A model generated the notes under the pieces. The model ran no database searches, was not told the origin of the DNA, and saw nothing but the letters and a program-made list of their open reading frames with translations. Below are positions 34,491 through 44,019 of a stretch of DNA of 64,000 nt, in pieces (position 1 is the stretch's first letter; each line of letters opens with the position of its first letter). The position numbers were made by a program, and so were the translations under genes. This DNA is from Gandjariella thermophila (lineage in GTDB: Bacteria > Actinomycetota > Actinomycetes > Mycobacteriales > Pseudonocardiaceae), in NCBI RefSeq assembly GCF_005405885.1, contig NZ_BJFL01000004.1, positions 62,001 through 126,000 of the forward strand. The letters run 5' to 3'.

Positions 34491-35833
34491 ATGCGCAGGA
34501 TCAGCCGCTGGGCCGTGGCGGTCACGGCGCTCGCCGGGCTGGCCGGGGTCGCGGCCGCGGTGGTGCCGAACCACGTGGGCCCGCACGGCGACGGGACGGC
34601 CACGGCCACGTACGGCTGGCGGATCACGCCGGCCGGCGACGGGTCGACGCTCTACGCCTCGGCCGGCGGCAACGACAAGGTCCGGGTCTACCGCCGCACC
34701 GGCGACCAGGTGACCGAGCAGGCGCCGATCGCGCTGCCCAGAGGGTCGTTCCCGGCCGGGCTGGCGCTCGCCCCGGACGGCGCTCGGCTCTACGTCGCCG
34801 ACAACGGCGCCGGCGCGGTGTCCGCCGTGGACCCGCGCGCCGGCCGGGTGACCGCCACCGTGGCGACCGGACCGAACCCGTTCACCGTGGGCCTGAGCGC
34901 GGACGGCCGCACCGCCTACGTGTCCAACTGGGGCGGCGACACCGTCTCCGTGGTGGACACCGCGTCGATGGCCGTGCGCGGCACGCTGACCGTCGGCAGC
35001 CATCCGACCGCGATCATCCGCAACCCGGTCACCGGGGCGATCTACGTCGCCGTGACCGACGCGGACCGGATCGTGACCACCCGCTAGGGTGTTCCCGACC
35101 GAGCCGCGCCTGGCCGCGCACACCGACCCGAGCTACGCCGCCCAGGACCTCACCATCACCGACAACAGCCGGGTCGACGAGTGGTCGCGGGAGTTCCACC
35201 AGTTCGTCGCCAACGGGCAGCTTCCCAAGGTGGAATTCGTGCGGCTCGGCGGCGACCACACCATGGGCACCACGCCGGGCGCGCGGACGCCGAAGGCCTA
35301 CGTCGCGGACAACGACCTGGCGGTCGGTCGCATCGTGGACGCCGTCTCACACAGCCCGTACTGGGCGAACACCGCGATCTTCGTCACCGAGGACGACGCG
35401 CAGAACGGGCCCGACCATGTCGACGCCCACCGCACCACGGCCCTGGTGGTCAGCCCCTACACACAGACCGGCCGGGTGGACTCCACCCTGTACTCCACGG
35501 TGTCCATGATGCGCACCATCGAACTGCTGGCCGGCATCGGCCCACTCACCCAGTTCGACGCCGCGGCCACCCCGATGAGCGCCAGCTTCGCCGGCACCCC
35601 GAACCTCGCCCCGTACACCGCGGTCACCCCGGCGCAGCCGCTGGACGAGCGCAACCCGGCGACCGCCCCGATGGCCGCCGACTCCGCCGGGATGGACTTC
35701 AGCGACGCCGACCGGGCCCCGGAACAAGCAGCTGAACGAGGCGATCTGGCAGAGCGTGCGGGGCGCGGGCAGCCCGATGCCGGCGCCCCGGCATGCCGTG
35801 CCGTCCGCCCCGGACGATGACGACGATCACTGA
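34491..35833 (+). pseudogene. remnant of a bifunctional YncE beta-propeller / phosphoesterase gene
   Basis: The first part (34491-35087) encodes a signal peptide and YncE-type repeats (LYVADNGAGAVSAVD, AYVSNWGGDTVSVVD) and stops at TAG. From about 35089 another frame encodes the end of an alkaline-phosphatase-like phosphoesterase (VRLGGDHTMGTTPG, then FVTEDDAQNGPDHVDAHRTT). Near 35716 it shifts: the correct frame continues with NKQLNEAIWQSVRGAGSPMP to a TGA at 35831-35833. A full gene would have about 900 codons, so the middle has been deleted. The product is not functional as a phosphoesterase. Confidence 0.8.
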
Positions 35834-35912
35834 CCGCCGCGCGTTCCCGGCGAACATCCCGCCGGCCGAGCGTGGCGTGCCATAGAGAGGCTCGTAGCAG
35901 CGCGGTGCGGCT

Positions 35913-36174
35913 GTGCTGCCAGCCGTGTTAGAGCAGGGCGACGCGCAGGTGCACCCGCTGCCCCCGGACCATTTCGACGCGGCGATCAGCCGCTTCGGCA
36001 TCATGTTCTTCGCCGATCCGGTCGCCGCCTTCGGCAACATCCGCGGCGCGCTGCGCTCCGGCGGCCGGCTGGCGTTCGTGTGCATGGCCGAGCCGGGTCA
36101 CAACGACTGGATGCGGGCGGTGTCCGCGATGCGTGCGCACGTGCCGGCGCCGGATCTCGGCGCGCCCGTCCGCC
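35913..36174 (+). pseudogene. fragment of a class I SAM-dependent methyltransferase
   Basis: Reads HFDAAISRFGIMFFADPVAA, then FGNIRGALRSGGRLAFVCMA and DWMRAVSAMRAHVPAP, the central part of a class I methyltransferase. The upstream SAM-binding glycine motif and the C-terminal third are missing, and coding character ends at about 36174, just before the terminator of the opposite gene. There is no proper start. Another decayed gene of this zone. Confidence 0.7.
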
Positions 36175-36187
36175 CCGAGGCACGGAA

Positions 36188-36225
36188 GCCGCCCGGGCAC
36201 GGACCTTCGCCCGTACCCGGGCGGC
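36188..36225 (-). terminator. terminator of the TPP-enzyme gene
   Basis: GCCGCCCGGG (36188-36197) and CCCGGGCGGC (36216-36225) form a perfect 10-base stem with an 18-base loop that has further short pairing. It lies 30 bases beyond the minus-strand stop at 36255. Confidence 0.65.
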
Positions 36226-36254
36226 TCGGCAGGCCGGGGCTGGCAGAGCAGCCC

Positions 36255-38042
36255 TCAGCGGCCGGGGACGAACTCCTGCGCCTTGGTGCTCACGCCCCGG
36301 GTGACCACCTCCCAGGCGTCCGGGTCACCGCGCAGCAGCGCCTCGGCGGTGGACTTCATCTGCTCCCAGGTGGCGTGCGGCGGGATCGGCGGGATGTTCG
36401 GGTCGCAGCGCACGTCCAGCACCACCGGCCGGTCCGCGGCCAGCGCCCGGTCCCAGGCCGAGCCGAGGTCGCCGGGATCGTCCACGGCGACGCCGTCCAG
36501 CCCGATGCCCGTGGCGAAGTCCGCGTAAGACATGTCCGGAATGTCCTGGGACTCGGAGAACTTCGGCGCCCCGCCCATCGCACGCAGCTCCCAGGTGACC
36601 TGGTTGAGGTCGTTGTTGTGGAACACGCAGATGATGCACCGCGGGTCCGTCCACTGCCGGTAGTAGCGGCGGATGGTCAGCAGCTCCGCCATCCCGTTCA
36701 TCTGCATCGCGCCGTCGCCGACCAGCGCGATGGCCGGCCGGTCCGGGTGGGCGAACTTGGCGCCGATCGCGTACGGCACGCCCGGCCCCATCGTCGCCAG
36801 CGTGCCGGACAGCGAGCAGCGGATGTTGCCGCGCACCCTCAGGTCACGCGCGTACCAGTTGGCTGCCGAACCGGAGTCGGCGGTGACGATGGCGTTGTCC
36901 GGGATGCGCGCGGACAGCTCCCAGACGATGCGCATCGGGTTGACCGGGTCGGCGTCCACCATGGCCTGGCGTTCCATCACCCGCCACCATTCGGCGACGT
37001 TCTTCTCCACCTTCTCCCGCCAGGACCGGTCGGTCTGGCGGGTCAGCCCCGGGATGATCCTGCGGAGGGTGGCCTTCGCGTCGCCGACCAGGTTGACCTC
37101 GGTCGGGTAGCGCATGCCGATGAACTTGCCGTCGATGTCCACCTGGATGGCTCGGGCCTGGCCGAACGGCGGCAGGAACTGGCTGTACGGGAAGTTCGAG
37201 CCGACGATCAGCAGGGTGTCGCAGCCCTCCATCAGCTCGTAGGTGGGGCGGGTGCCGAGCAGCCCGGCCGCGCCGGTCACGTAGGGCAGTTCGTCGGAGA
37301 GGACGTCCTTGCCGAGCAGCGCCTTGGCCACGCCGGCACCGGTCAGCTCGGCGATCTCCCGCACCTCGGCGGCGGCGCCGCACGCGCCCTGACCGACCAG
37401 GATGGCCACCTTCTTCCCGGCGTTGAGCACCTCCACCGCCCTGGCGACCTCCTCGTCGGGTGGCACCGGGGCGCTGTGCGCGTGGCTCGGCGGGCTGGAC
37501 GGCACGTGCTTGAACACGTGCTGCGGCGGGCGGTACGGCTGCTCCTGCAGATCGGACGGGATGATCAGCGCGGTGGGCGCGCGCTCCGCCTCGGCCACCC
37601 GGATCGCCCGGTCCAGCGCGTTGGGCAACTGCTCGGCGACGTTGACCTCGACCAGGTACTCGCTGGCCACGTCCTTGAACAGCGCCTGCAGGTCGACCTC
37701 CTGCTGGTAGCTGCCGCCCATCGCGCTGCGCGCGGTCTGGCCGACGATGGCCACCACCGGCACGTGGTCGAGCTTGGCGTCGTACAGGCCGTTGAGCAGA
37801 TGGATCGCGCCGGGACCGGAGGTGGCCATGCAGACGCCGGTGCGCCCGCTGAACTTCGCGTAGCCGACGGCCTGGAACGCCGCCATTTCCTCGTGCCGCG
37901 CCTGGATGAACTGCGGCTGGTTGCCCGCCTTGTCGAACGCGGCGACGATGCCGTTGATGCCATCGCCGGGATAGGCGAAGACCTGCTCCACACCCCAGTC
38001 CCGGAGCCGGTGGATCAGGTAGTCAGCGACGGTCTCGGCCAT
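36255..38042 (-). CDS. thiamine-pyrophosphate-dependent enzyme (pyruvate oxidase/acetolactate synthase-like)
   Basis: 595 residues from ATG 38042 behind GGAGGAA. The N-terminal VFAYPGDGINGIVAAFD, with the conserved Glu in QARHEEMAA, and the C-terminal TPP motif from VGDGAM to FHNNDLNQV identify the family; MATSGPGAIHLLNGLYDAK is also typical. The overall pattern resembles POXB-type enzymes described as thiamine pyrophosphate-requiring proteins, so decarboxylation of pyruvate or another 2-oxo acid is expected, but the exact product is open. It is divergent from the FAD/Fe-S dehydrogenase with only 85 bases between, which suggests shared control. Confidence 0.85.
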   Translation of the reverse strand: MAETVADYLIHRLRDWGVEQVFAYPGDGINGIVAAFDKAGNQPQFIQARHEEMAAFQAVGYAKFSGRTGVCMATSGPGAIHLLNGLYDAKLDHVPVVAIVGQTARSAMGGSYQQEVDLQALFKDVASEYLVEVNVAEQLPNALDRAIRVAEAERAPTALIIPSDLQEQPYRPPQHVFKHVPSSPPSHAHSAPVPPDEEVARAVEVLNAGKKVAILVGQGACGAAAEVREIAELTGAGVAKALLGKDVLSDELPYVTGAAGLLGTRPTYELMEGCDTLLIVGSNFPYSQFLPPFGQARAIQVDIDGKFIGMRYPTEVNLVGDAKATLRRIIPGLTRQTDRSWREKVEKNVAEWWRVMERQAMVDADPVNPMRIVWELSARIPDNAIVTADSGSAANWYARDLRVRGNIRCSLSGTLATMGPGVPYAIGAKFAHPDRPAIALVGDGAMQMNGMAELLTIRRYYRQWTDPRCIICVFHNNDLNQVTWELRAMGGAPKFSESQDIPDMSYADFATGIGLDGVAVDDPGDLGSAWDRALAADRPVVLDVRCDPNIPPIPPHATWEQMKSTAEALLRGDPDAWEVVTRGVSTKAQEFVPGR

Positions 38043-38127
38043 GTTTCCTCCATCAACTCGCCGGGAATTCCCGCGCATGGGTTACCCGCCCACGGGGGCG
38101 GGCACACGCGCGGACGAGGGAGGCTCC

Positions 38128-41052
38128 ATGGCCGTCGGCCGGTTGATCAGACCACCCGCCACCACCATCAGCCCTCGGGCCGCCGAGGTTGACGCCGACC
38201 GCCTGGCGGCGGAGCTGCACACCCGGGTGCGCGGCGAGGTGCGGTTCGACCCGGGCAGCCGGGCGACGTATGCCACCGACGCGTCCAACTACCGGCAGGC
38301 GCCGATCGGGGTGGTGTTGCCGGAGACGGTGGACGACGGCGCCGAGGCGGTCGCGGTGTGCCGGGAGTTCGGCGCGCCGGTGGTTTCCCGGGGCGGCGGC
38401 ACCAGCCTGGCCGGGCAGGCGTGCAACGTCGCCGTGGTGATCGACTGGAGCAAGTACTGCCGCCGGATCGTGTCGGTCAACCCGCGACGCCGCACCGCGA
38501 TCGTCGAGCCCGGCATCGCGCTGGACCCGCTGAACAACCAGCTCGAGCCGTACGGCCTGCAGCTCGGGCCGCGGCCGTCCACGCATGTCACCTGCACGGT
38601 CGGCGGGATGATCGGGAACAACTCGTGTGGCTCCACCGCGCAGGTCTACGGCAAGATGCTGGACTCGGTGCTGCGCCTGGAGGTGCTCACCTACGACGGG
38701 CTGCGCATGTGGGTGGGCGAGACCAGCGACGAGGAGTACCGACGGATCCTCGCCGAAGGCGGCCGGAAGGCCGAGCTGTACCGGGGCATGCGGGAGCTGC
38801 GCGACGCCTATCTCGCCGACATCCGCACCCGCTACCCGGACATTCCGCGCCGGGTGTCCGGCTACAACCTGGACTCGCTGCTGCCCGAGCACCGGTTCAA
38901 CGTGGCCCGCGCCCTGGTCGGCAGCGAGAGCACGCTGGTCACCGTGCTCCGCGCGGAAATCCAACTGGTGGAGCGGCGGCCGGCGCGGGCGCTGGTGGTG
39001 CTCGGCTACCCGGACGTGTTCGCCGCCGCGGACGCGGTCCCCCGGATCACCCCGCACCAGCCGTACGCGCTGGAGGGCCTGGACCGCCGGCTGGTGCAGC
39101 TCGAGCACATGGAGCACCTCGCCGAGGAGGCGATCCGGCAGTTGCCGGAGGGCAGCGGCTGGCTGATGGTCCAGTTCGCCGGCACCGACCAGGACGAGGT
39201 GGACCGGCGCGGCCGGCGGCTGGTGGACGAGCTGACCGCCGGCCGCGACGGCCCCACCGTGGCGTTCCTGGACGACCCGAGGCGCGAGGACGAGCTGTGG
39301 AAGGCCCGGGAGGCCGGGCTGGGCGCCACCGCCTACCCGCCGCAGGGCCGGGAGACCCACGAGGGCTGGGAGGACGCCGCGGTACCGCCCGAGCGGCTGG
39401 GCGCGTACCTGCGCGACTTCCACGCCCTGCTGGACCGCTACGGCTACGCCAGCGCCTCGCTGTACGGGCACTTCGGGCACGGCTGCGTGCACACCCGCAT
39501 CCCGACCGATCTGCGCACCGCCGAAGGCATCGCCGCCTACCGCCGGTTCGCCGAGGAGGCCGCGCGCCTGGTGGCCGACTACGGCGGGTCGCTGTCCGGC
39601 GAGCACGGCGACGGCCAGTCCCGCGGCGAGCTGCTGCCGATCATGTTCGGCGAGCGGGTGGTGCGGGCGTTCGGCGAACTCAAGGCGCTGTTCGACCCGG
39701 ACAACCGGATGAACCCGGGCAAGGTGGTGCACCCCTACCGGCTGGACGAGAACCTCCGCCAGGGCACCGCGTTCCGCCCGTGGCAGCCGCGCACCCACTT
39801 CGCCTTCCCCAACGACGACCACCGCTTCGCCAACGCCGCCGCCCGCTGCGTCGGCGTGGGCAAGTGCCGGGGGCACGAGGACGGCGTGATGTGCCCGAGC
39901 TACCGCGCCACCCGGGAGGAGGAGCACTCCACCCGTGGCCGCGCCCGGCTGCTGTTCGAGATGGTGGCCGGCGACGTGATCACCGACGGCTGGCGGTCGG
40001 ACGCGGTCCGCGACGCGCTGGACCTCTGCCTGGCCTGCAAGGGCTGCCGCAGCGACTGCCCAGTGGACGTGGATATGGCCACCTACAAGGCGGAGTTCCT
40101 GTCGCACCACTACGCCGGCCGGCTCCGCCCGCTGGCGCACTACTCGATGGGCTGGCTGCCGCTGTGGGCGCGGATCGCCGCGCTCGCGCCGCACGCGGTG
40201 AACGCGCTCACCCACACCCCCGGGCTGGCCCGGCTGGTCAAGGCGGCCGGCGGGGTGACGCCGCAGCGGGAGCTGCCGCGGTTCGCCGAGCGCCGGTTCA
40301 CCGACACCGTCCGCGGCGCCGGTGACGGGCGGCTGGGCACCGTGCTGCTCTGGCCGGACACCTTCACCAACAGCTTCCACCCGCAGATCGCGCACGCCGC
40401 GGTGGCCGTGCTGACCGACGCGGGATTCGGCGTCACCGTGCCGGACCGGACCGTCTGCTGTGGACTGACCTGGATCTCCACCGGGCAGCTCGGCGTGGCC
40501 AAGCGGGTGCTGCGGCGCACCCTGGACGCGCTCGCCCCCCAGCTGCGCGACGGCACGCCGATCGTGGTGCTGGAACCGAGCTGCGCCGCGGTGTTCCGCG
40601 CCGACCTCCCGGAACTGCTGAACGGCGACGAGGACGCGCACCGGCTGGCCGGGCAGACCCGCACGCTGGCCGAACTGCTCACCGAGCGGGCCCCGGACTG
40701 GCGGCCGCCGGAGCTGCACCGCCGCGCCATCGTCCAGCCGCACTGCCACCAGCACGCCATCCTCGGCACCGCGGCCGACCGCGCGGTGCTGGACCGCGCC
40801 GGCGTGGCCGCCGAGGTGCTGGACGCCGGCTGCTGCGGGCTGGCCGGGAACTTCGGCTTCGAACGCGGCCACTACGCCGTGTCCATGGCCTGCGCCGAGG
40901 ACAAGCTGCTGCCCGCGGTGCGCGCGGCCGAGGAGGACACGCTGGTGCTCGCCGACGGCTTCAGCTGCCGCACCCAGATCGAACACGCCCGCACCGGCCG
41001 AACACCCCGGCACCTGGCCGAGGTGCTGGCCGGCGCGGTGCGCCGGCGCTGA
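38128..41052 (+). CDS. FAD-linked oxidase fused to Fe-S oxidoreductase (D-lactate/2-hydroxyacid dehydrogenase type)
   Basis: 974 residues from ATG 38128 behind GAGGGAGG. An FAD-binding PCMH domain comes first (VVSRGGGTSLAGQA, NNSCGS), then the FAD-oxidase C-terminal domain (GHFGHGCVHTRIP and GSLSGEHGDGQSRGEL). Next are a 4Fe-4S part with CLACKGCRSDCPVDVDM, and two CCG motifs (CCGLTWIS and CCGLAGNFGFE). This GlcD-GlcF-like fusion oxidises D-2-hydroxyacids such as D-lactate or 2-hydroxyglutarate and feeds the electrons to quinones. With the divergent TPP enzyme and the MHS transporter downstream it looks like a hydroxyacid-use locus. Confidence 0.9.
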   Translation: MAVGRLIRPPATTISPRAAEVDADRLAAELHTRVRGEVRFDPGSRATYATDASNYRQAPIGVVLPETVDDGAEAVAVCREFGAPVVSRGGGTSLAGQACNVAVVIDWSKYCRRIVSVNPRRRTAIVEPGIALDPLNNQLEPYGLQLGPRPSTHVTCTVGGMIGNNSCGSTAQVYGKMLDSVLRLEVLTYDGLRMWVGETSDEEYRRILAEGGRKAELYRGMRELRDAYLADIRTRYPDIPRRVSGYNLDSLLPEHRFNVARALVGSESTLVTVLRAEIQLVERRPARALVVLGYPDVFAAADAVPRITPHQPYALEGLDRRLVQLEHMEHLAEEAIRQLPEGSGWLMVQFAGTDQDEVDRRGRRLVDELTAGRDGPTVAFLDDPRREDELWKAREAGLGATAYPPQGRETHEGWEDAAVPPERLGAYLRDFHALLDRYGYASASLYGHFGHGCVHTRIPTDLRTAEGIAAYRRFAEEAARLVADYGGSLSGEHGDGQSRGELLPIMFGERVVRAFGELKALFDPDNRMNPGKVVHPYRLDENLRQGTAFRPWQPRTHFAFPNDDHRFANAAARCVGVGKCRGHEDGVMCPSYRATREEEHSTRGRARLLFEMVAGDVITDGWRSDAVRDALDLCLACKGCRSDCPVDVDMATYKAEFLSHHYAGRLRPLAHYSMGWLPLWARIAALAPHAVNALTHTPGLARLVKAAGGVTPQRELPRFAERRFTDTVRGAGDGRLGTVLLWPDTFTNSFHPQIAHAAVAVLTDAGFGVTVPDRTVCCGLTWISTGQLGVAKRVLRRTLDALAPQLRDGTPIVVLEPSCAAVFRADLPELLNGDEDAHRLAGQTRTLAELLTERAPDWRPPELHRRAIVQPHCHQHAILGTAADRAVLDRAGVAAEVLDAGCCGLAGNFGFERGHYAVSMACAEDKLLPAVRAAEEDTLVLADGFSCRTQIEHARTGRTPRHLAEVLAGAVRRR

Positions 41053-41061
41053 CCAGCCGGC

Positions 41062-42381
41062 TCAGGCTCCCGCCTGGACCGGCTTACCCGTGGTGGCCGG
41101 CGTGGGCACCACCGGCGCGGGCGACGGCATCAGCATCAGCGCCACCAGCGTGATCACCGCGCAGCCCACGATGTACCAGGAGATCGGCGTGCTGGTGCCG
41201 AACCGGCTGAGCAGTGCCGCGGCGATCAGCGGCGCCGGGCCGCCGGCGACCACCGAGGCGAGCTGGTAGCCCAGCCCGGCGCCGCTGTAGCGCACGTTGG
41301 TGCCGAACGCCTCCGCGATCAGCGCGGCCTGCGGCCCGTACTGCATGTCGTGCACCAGCAGCGAGACGATGATCGCGAACAGCGCCAGTCCGGCCGATCG
41401 GGTGTCCAGCAGGTGGAAGTACGGGAACGCGTACGCCCCGGTGAGCACGGCACCGATGCCGTACATGGTGCGCCGCCCGATCAGGTCGGAGATGTACCCG
41501 AACAGCGGCACGCTGACCAGGCCGATCGCGGCGGCGATCAAGGTGTCGGTCAGCACCTGGCCGCGCGGCATGTGCAGCTGCTTGGTGCCGTAGGTCAGCA
41601 CGAACGTGACGAACAGGTAGAACGGCGCCTGCTCGGACATCCGCACGAAGGCTGAGGCGAGAATCTCCCTCGGCTGCTCCTTGATCACCTGCCACACCGG
41701 CCGGTGGGCCACCGCCTTCTGCGCCTGAATCGCACGGAACTCCGGGCTCTCCAGCACCCGCAGCCGGACATACAGCCCGATCCCGATCAGCACCACGCTG
41801 AGCAGGAACGGCACCCGCCAGCCCCACACCTCGAAGTTCGCGCCCGTGGACGCGCTGAAGAACTGCACCGCGCCGGTGGACAGCACCAGCCCGATCGGCA
41901 CGCCCATCTGCGGGAAACTCGCCATCAACCCGCGCCGGCGCACCGTCCCCCACTCCATGGACATCAGCACCGATCCGCCCCACTCGCCGCCGACGCCGAG
42001 CCCCTGGATGATCCGCAGCACGGTGAGCAGCACGGGCGCGGCCAGCCCGAGCGTCTGGTGGCCGGGCAGCACGCCGATCAGCACGGTGGCGATCCCCATC
42101 AGCATCAGCGTGGTGATCAGCGTGGCCTTGCGGCCGATGCGGTCGCCGTAGTGACCGAAGATCGCCGCGCCGATCGGCCGAGCGGCGAAGCCGATGAACA
42201 GCGTGCTGAACGACTCCAGCACGCCCGCCTCGGGGGAGCCGCCGGGAAAGAACAGTTTGGGGAACACCAGCGCCGCGACGGTGCCGTAGAGGAAGAAGTC
42301 GTACCACTCGATCGTGGTGCCCACGGTGCTGGCGATCACCGCGCGGCGGCGCTGTGTCGACGACCGGGACGCGTCATCCAT
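41062..42381 (-). CDS. MFS transporter of the metabolite:H+ symporter (MHS) family
   Basis: 439 residues, twelve membrane segments. The N-terminus ASTVGTTIEWYDFFLYGTVAA and the loops GHYGDRIGRKATL and GGEWGGSVLM are characteristic of MHS proteins (ShiA, KgtP, proline/betaine relatives). It is expected to import an organic acid or related solute. Convergent with the dehydrogenase (10 bases apart) and divergent from the GntR-type regulator, which probably controls it. Which solute cannot be read from the sequence. Confidence 0.9.
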   Translation of the reverse strand: MDDASRSSTQRRRAVIASTVGTTIEWYDFFLYGTVAALVFPKLFFPGGSPEAGVLESFSTLFIGFAARPIGAAIFGHYGDRIGRKATLITTLMLMGIATVLIGVLPGHQTLGLAAPVLLTVLRIIQGLGVGGEWGGSVLMSMEWGTVRRRGLMASFPQMGVPIGLVLSTGAVQFFSASTGANFEVWGWRVPFLLSVVLIGIGLYVRLRVLESPEFRAIQAQKAVAHRPVWQVIKEQPREILASAFVRMSEQAPFYLFVTFVLTYGTKQLHMPRGQVLTDTLIAAAIGLVSVPLFGYISDLIGRRTMYGIGAVLTGAYAFPYFHLLDTRSAGLALFAIIVSLLVHDMQYGPQAALIAEAFGTNVRYSGAGLGYQLASVVAGGPAPLIAAALLSRFGTSTPISWYIVGCAVITLVALMLMPSPAPVVPTPATTGKPVQAGA

Positions 42382-42407
42382 GGCAGCCTCCCGACAGGCT
42401 CAGCCAC

Positions 42408-42423
42408 TTGGCCACTCTGCCAA
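42408..42423. promoter_or_regulatory. inverted repeat between the MHS transporter and its GntR regulator
   Basis: TTGGC-CACTCT-GCCAA, perfect 5-base arms with a 6-base spacer, centred in the 91-base divergent intergenic region. FadR-subfamily regulators bind short palindromes in such positions, so this is the probable autoregulatory operator. The base sequence does not match the FadR consensus itself. Confidence 0.5.
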
Positions 42424-42472
42424 TGTGGACGCGAGTGTGATACTCTCCCGCTCGGCTGTCAAGGGGGTTACG

Positions 42473-43183
42473 GTGTCCGACGCGCTGCGACCACTGACCC
42501 GGCCGCGGCTGTATGAGCAGGTTGTCGCGCAGTTGCGGGAACATGTCGCGGACCAGGGACTCAAGGCCGGTGACCGGCTGCCGCCCGAGCGGGAACTCGC
42601 CGAGCGGCTCGGAGTGAGCCGGGCGTCGATCAAGCAGGCCATCGTCGTGCTCGAGGTGCAGGGGCTGGTCGACGTGCGCCACGGCGGCGGCACCTACCTG
42701 CGCAAGGACACCCTGCACAGCGAGCCGGTGGAACACCTGGTGGATCGCCGCCGCCGGCTGCCGGACGTGCTGGACGCCCGGGACGCCCTGGAGACCAAGC
42801 TGGCCGCGCTGGCCGCCCAGCGCCGCACCCCAGAGGATCTGGCCGCGATCGACGCCGCCCTGGCCGAGATGCGTGCCCAGGTCGACCGCGGCGAGTCCGG
42901 AGAGGACGGTGACCGCCGCTTCCACGAGGCGGTCACCGTGGCGGCGCACAGCGGGCTGCTCGCCCACTTCATGCGGCAGATCACCGAACCGATCGCGGAG
43001 AGCCGGCGGGAGTCCCTGCGGCAACCGGGCCGGCCACCACGGTCGCTGGCCCAGCACGAGCGGATCGCCGACGCGATCCGGGCCGGCGACGCGCGCGCTG
43101 CGATGCGCGCCATGCACCGGCACGTGGAGACGGTCAGCCGGGTGCGGCTGCTCAACTGGGATCCCGAGAACGAAGCCGGCTGA
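42473..43183 (+). CDS. GntR-family (FadR subfamily) transcriptional regulator
   Basis: 236 residues from GTG 42473 behind AAGGGGG. The winged helix is LYEQVVAQLREHVADQGLKA with GDRLPPERELAERLGVSRAS and the wing GLVDVRHGGGTYL. The C-terminal FCD domain (about 85-220) contains DRRFHEAVTVAAHSGLL and HERIADAIRAGDA, with the His residues that usually bind a metal for carboxylate sensing. It probably responds to an organic acid and controls the adjacent MHS transporter, perhaps also the dehydrogenase. Confidence 0.92.
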   Translation: MSDALRPLTRPRLYEQVVAQLREHVADQGLKAGDRLPPERELAERLGVSRASIKQAIVVLEVQGLVDVRHGGGTYLRKDTLHSEPVEHLVDRRRRLPDVLDARDALETKLAALAAQRRTPEDLAAIDAALAEMRAQVDRGESGEDGDRRFHEAVTVAAHSGLLAHFMRQITEPIAESRRESLRQPGRPPRSLAQHERIADAIRAGDARAAMRAMHRHVETVSRVRLLNWDPENEAG

Positions 43184-43276
43184 CCGTCACACCGCCGGGT
43201 TTGTGCCCACCGCCGCACGGGTATCCCCGCGCCCGAAGTCGTCCCCTCTCCGCCGGGTTCGAGGAGGCTCCAGGGC

Positions 43277-43768
43277 GTGACGCGACTCGTCGAGGTGGCC
43301 GTGTGGTGGCTGGTGTTGGTGCTGTTCTGGCTGGCCACCCTGTCCGCGACGAGCCGCGCCGAGTTCCTGGTCGCGCTGATCGCCGGGTTGCCCTGCGCGG
43401 TGGCCGCCACCGCCGCGCGCGCTGCGGGAGGTTGGCGCTGGCGGGTCCGCCCGGCGTGGTCGAGGTGGCTGGTGCCGCTGATCCCGGCCGCGATCGCGGA
43501 CACCGCGCGGGTGCTCGCCCGGGCCGCCCGCGAGCCGCGTGCGGGCCGGCGCGAGCCGCACCGCGTCACCGAGCGCGAACTGCGCCGGATCCCGCTGGTG
43601 GCCGGTGAGGACGAGGCCCGGTCGGCGGGCTGGCGCGCGGTGGCCGCCGCGCTGATGTCCGCCACACCGGGCACCGTGGTGCTCGACTCGCCGCCGGAGG
43701 AACCGGTGCTGCTCGTGCACGACCTGGACGGCCGGCCGTCCCGGCTCGAAGGAGTGGTGGCCCGGTGA
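43277..43768 (+). CDS. mnhE: Mrp-type antiporter subunit E
   Basis: 163 residues, GTG start. Two N-terminal membrane segments and a soluble tail with HRVTERELRRIPL and SATPGTVVLDSPPEEPVLLVHDL match MnhE/MrpE. First gene of a seven-gene operon of overlapping genes for a multi-subunit cation/proton antiporter. The C-terminal part is typical for the actinobacterial type, where the usual SPGT signature reads TPGT. Confidence 0.9.
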   Translation: MTRLVEVAVWWLVLVLFWLATLSATSRAEFLVALIAGLPCAVAATAARAAGGWRWRVRPAWSRWLVPLIPAAIADTARVLARAAREPRAGRREPHRVTERELRRIPLVAGEDEARSAGWRAVAAALMSATPGTVVLDSPPEEPVLLVHDLDGRPSRLEGVVAR

Positions 43769-44019
43769 ACCTGTGGCTGATCGGGGCGGTGGCGCTGCTG
43801 CTCGGCGGGATGGTTCCGGCGCTGTACCTCGCGTCCCGGGGCGACCCGGTGCCCCGGCTGGTGGGCCTGGTACTGTCCGGCCAGGTGGCGACGCTGGCGC
43901 TGCTGCTACTCGCCCAGGGTTTCGGCCAGTCGTCCTACCTGATCGTGCCGCTGGTGCTCGCGGTGCTTTCCTTCCCGGGCGTGCTGGTGTTCACCCGTCT
44001 GCTCAGGGCCCGGCCGTGA
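43765..44019 (+). CDS. mnhF: Mrp-type antiporter subunit F
   Basis: 84 residues with three membrane segments; GTG overlapping the mnhE stop. The pattern PRLVGLVLSGQVATLALLLLA and the short Arg tail fit MnhF/MrpF, a small membrane subunit needed for assembly. Confidence 0.8.
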   Translation: MNLWLIGAVALLLGGMVPALYLASRGDPVPRLVGLVLSGQVATLALLLLAQGFGQSSYLIVPLVLAVLSFPGVLVFTRLLRARP

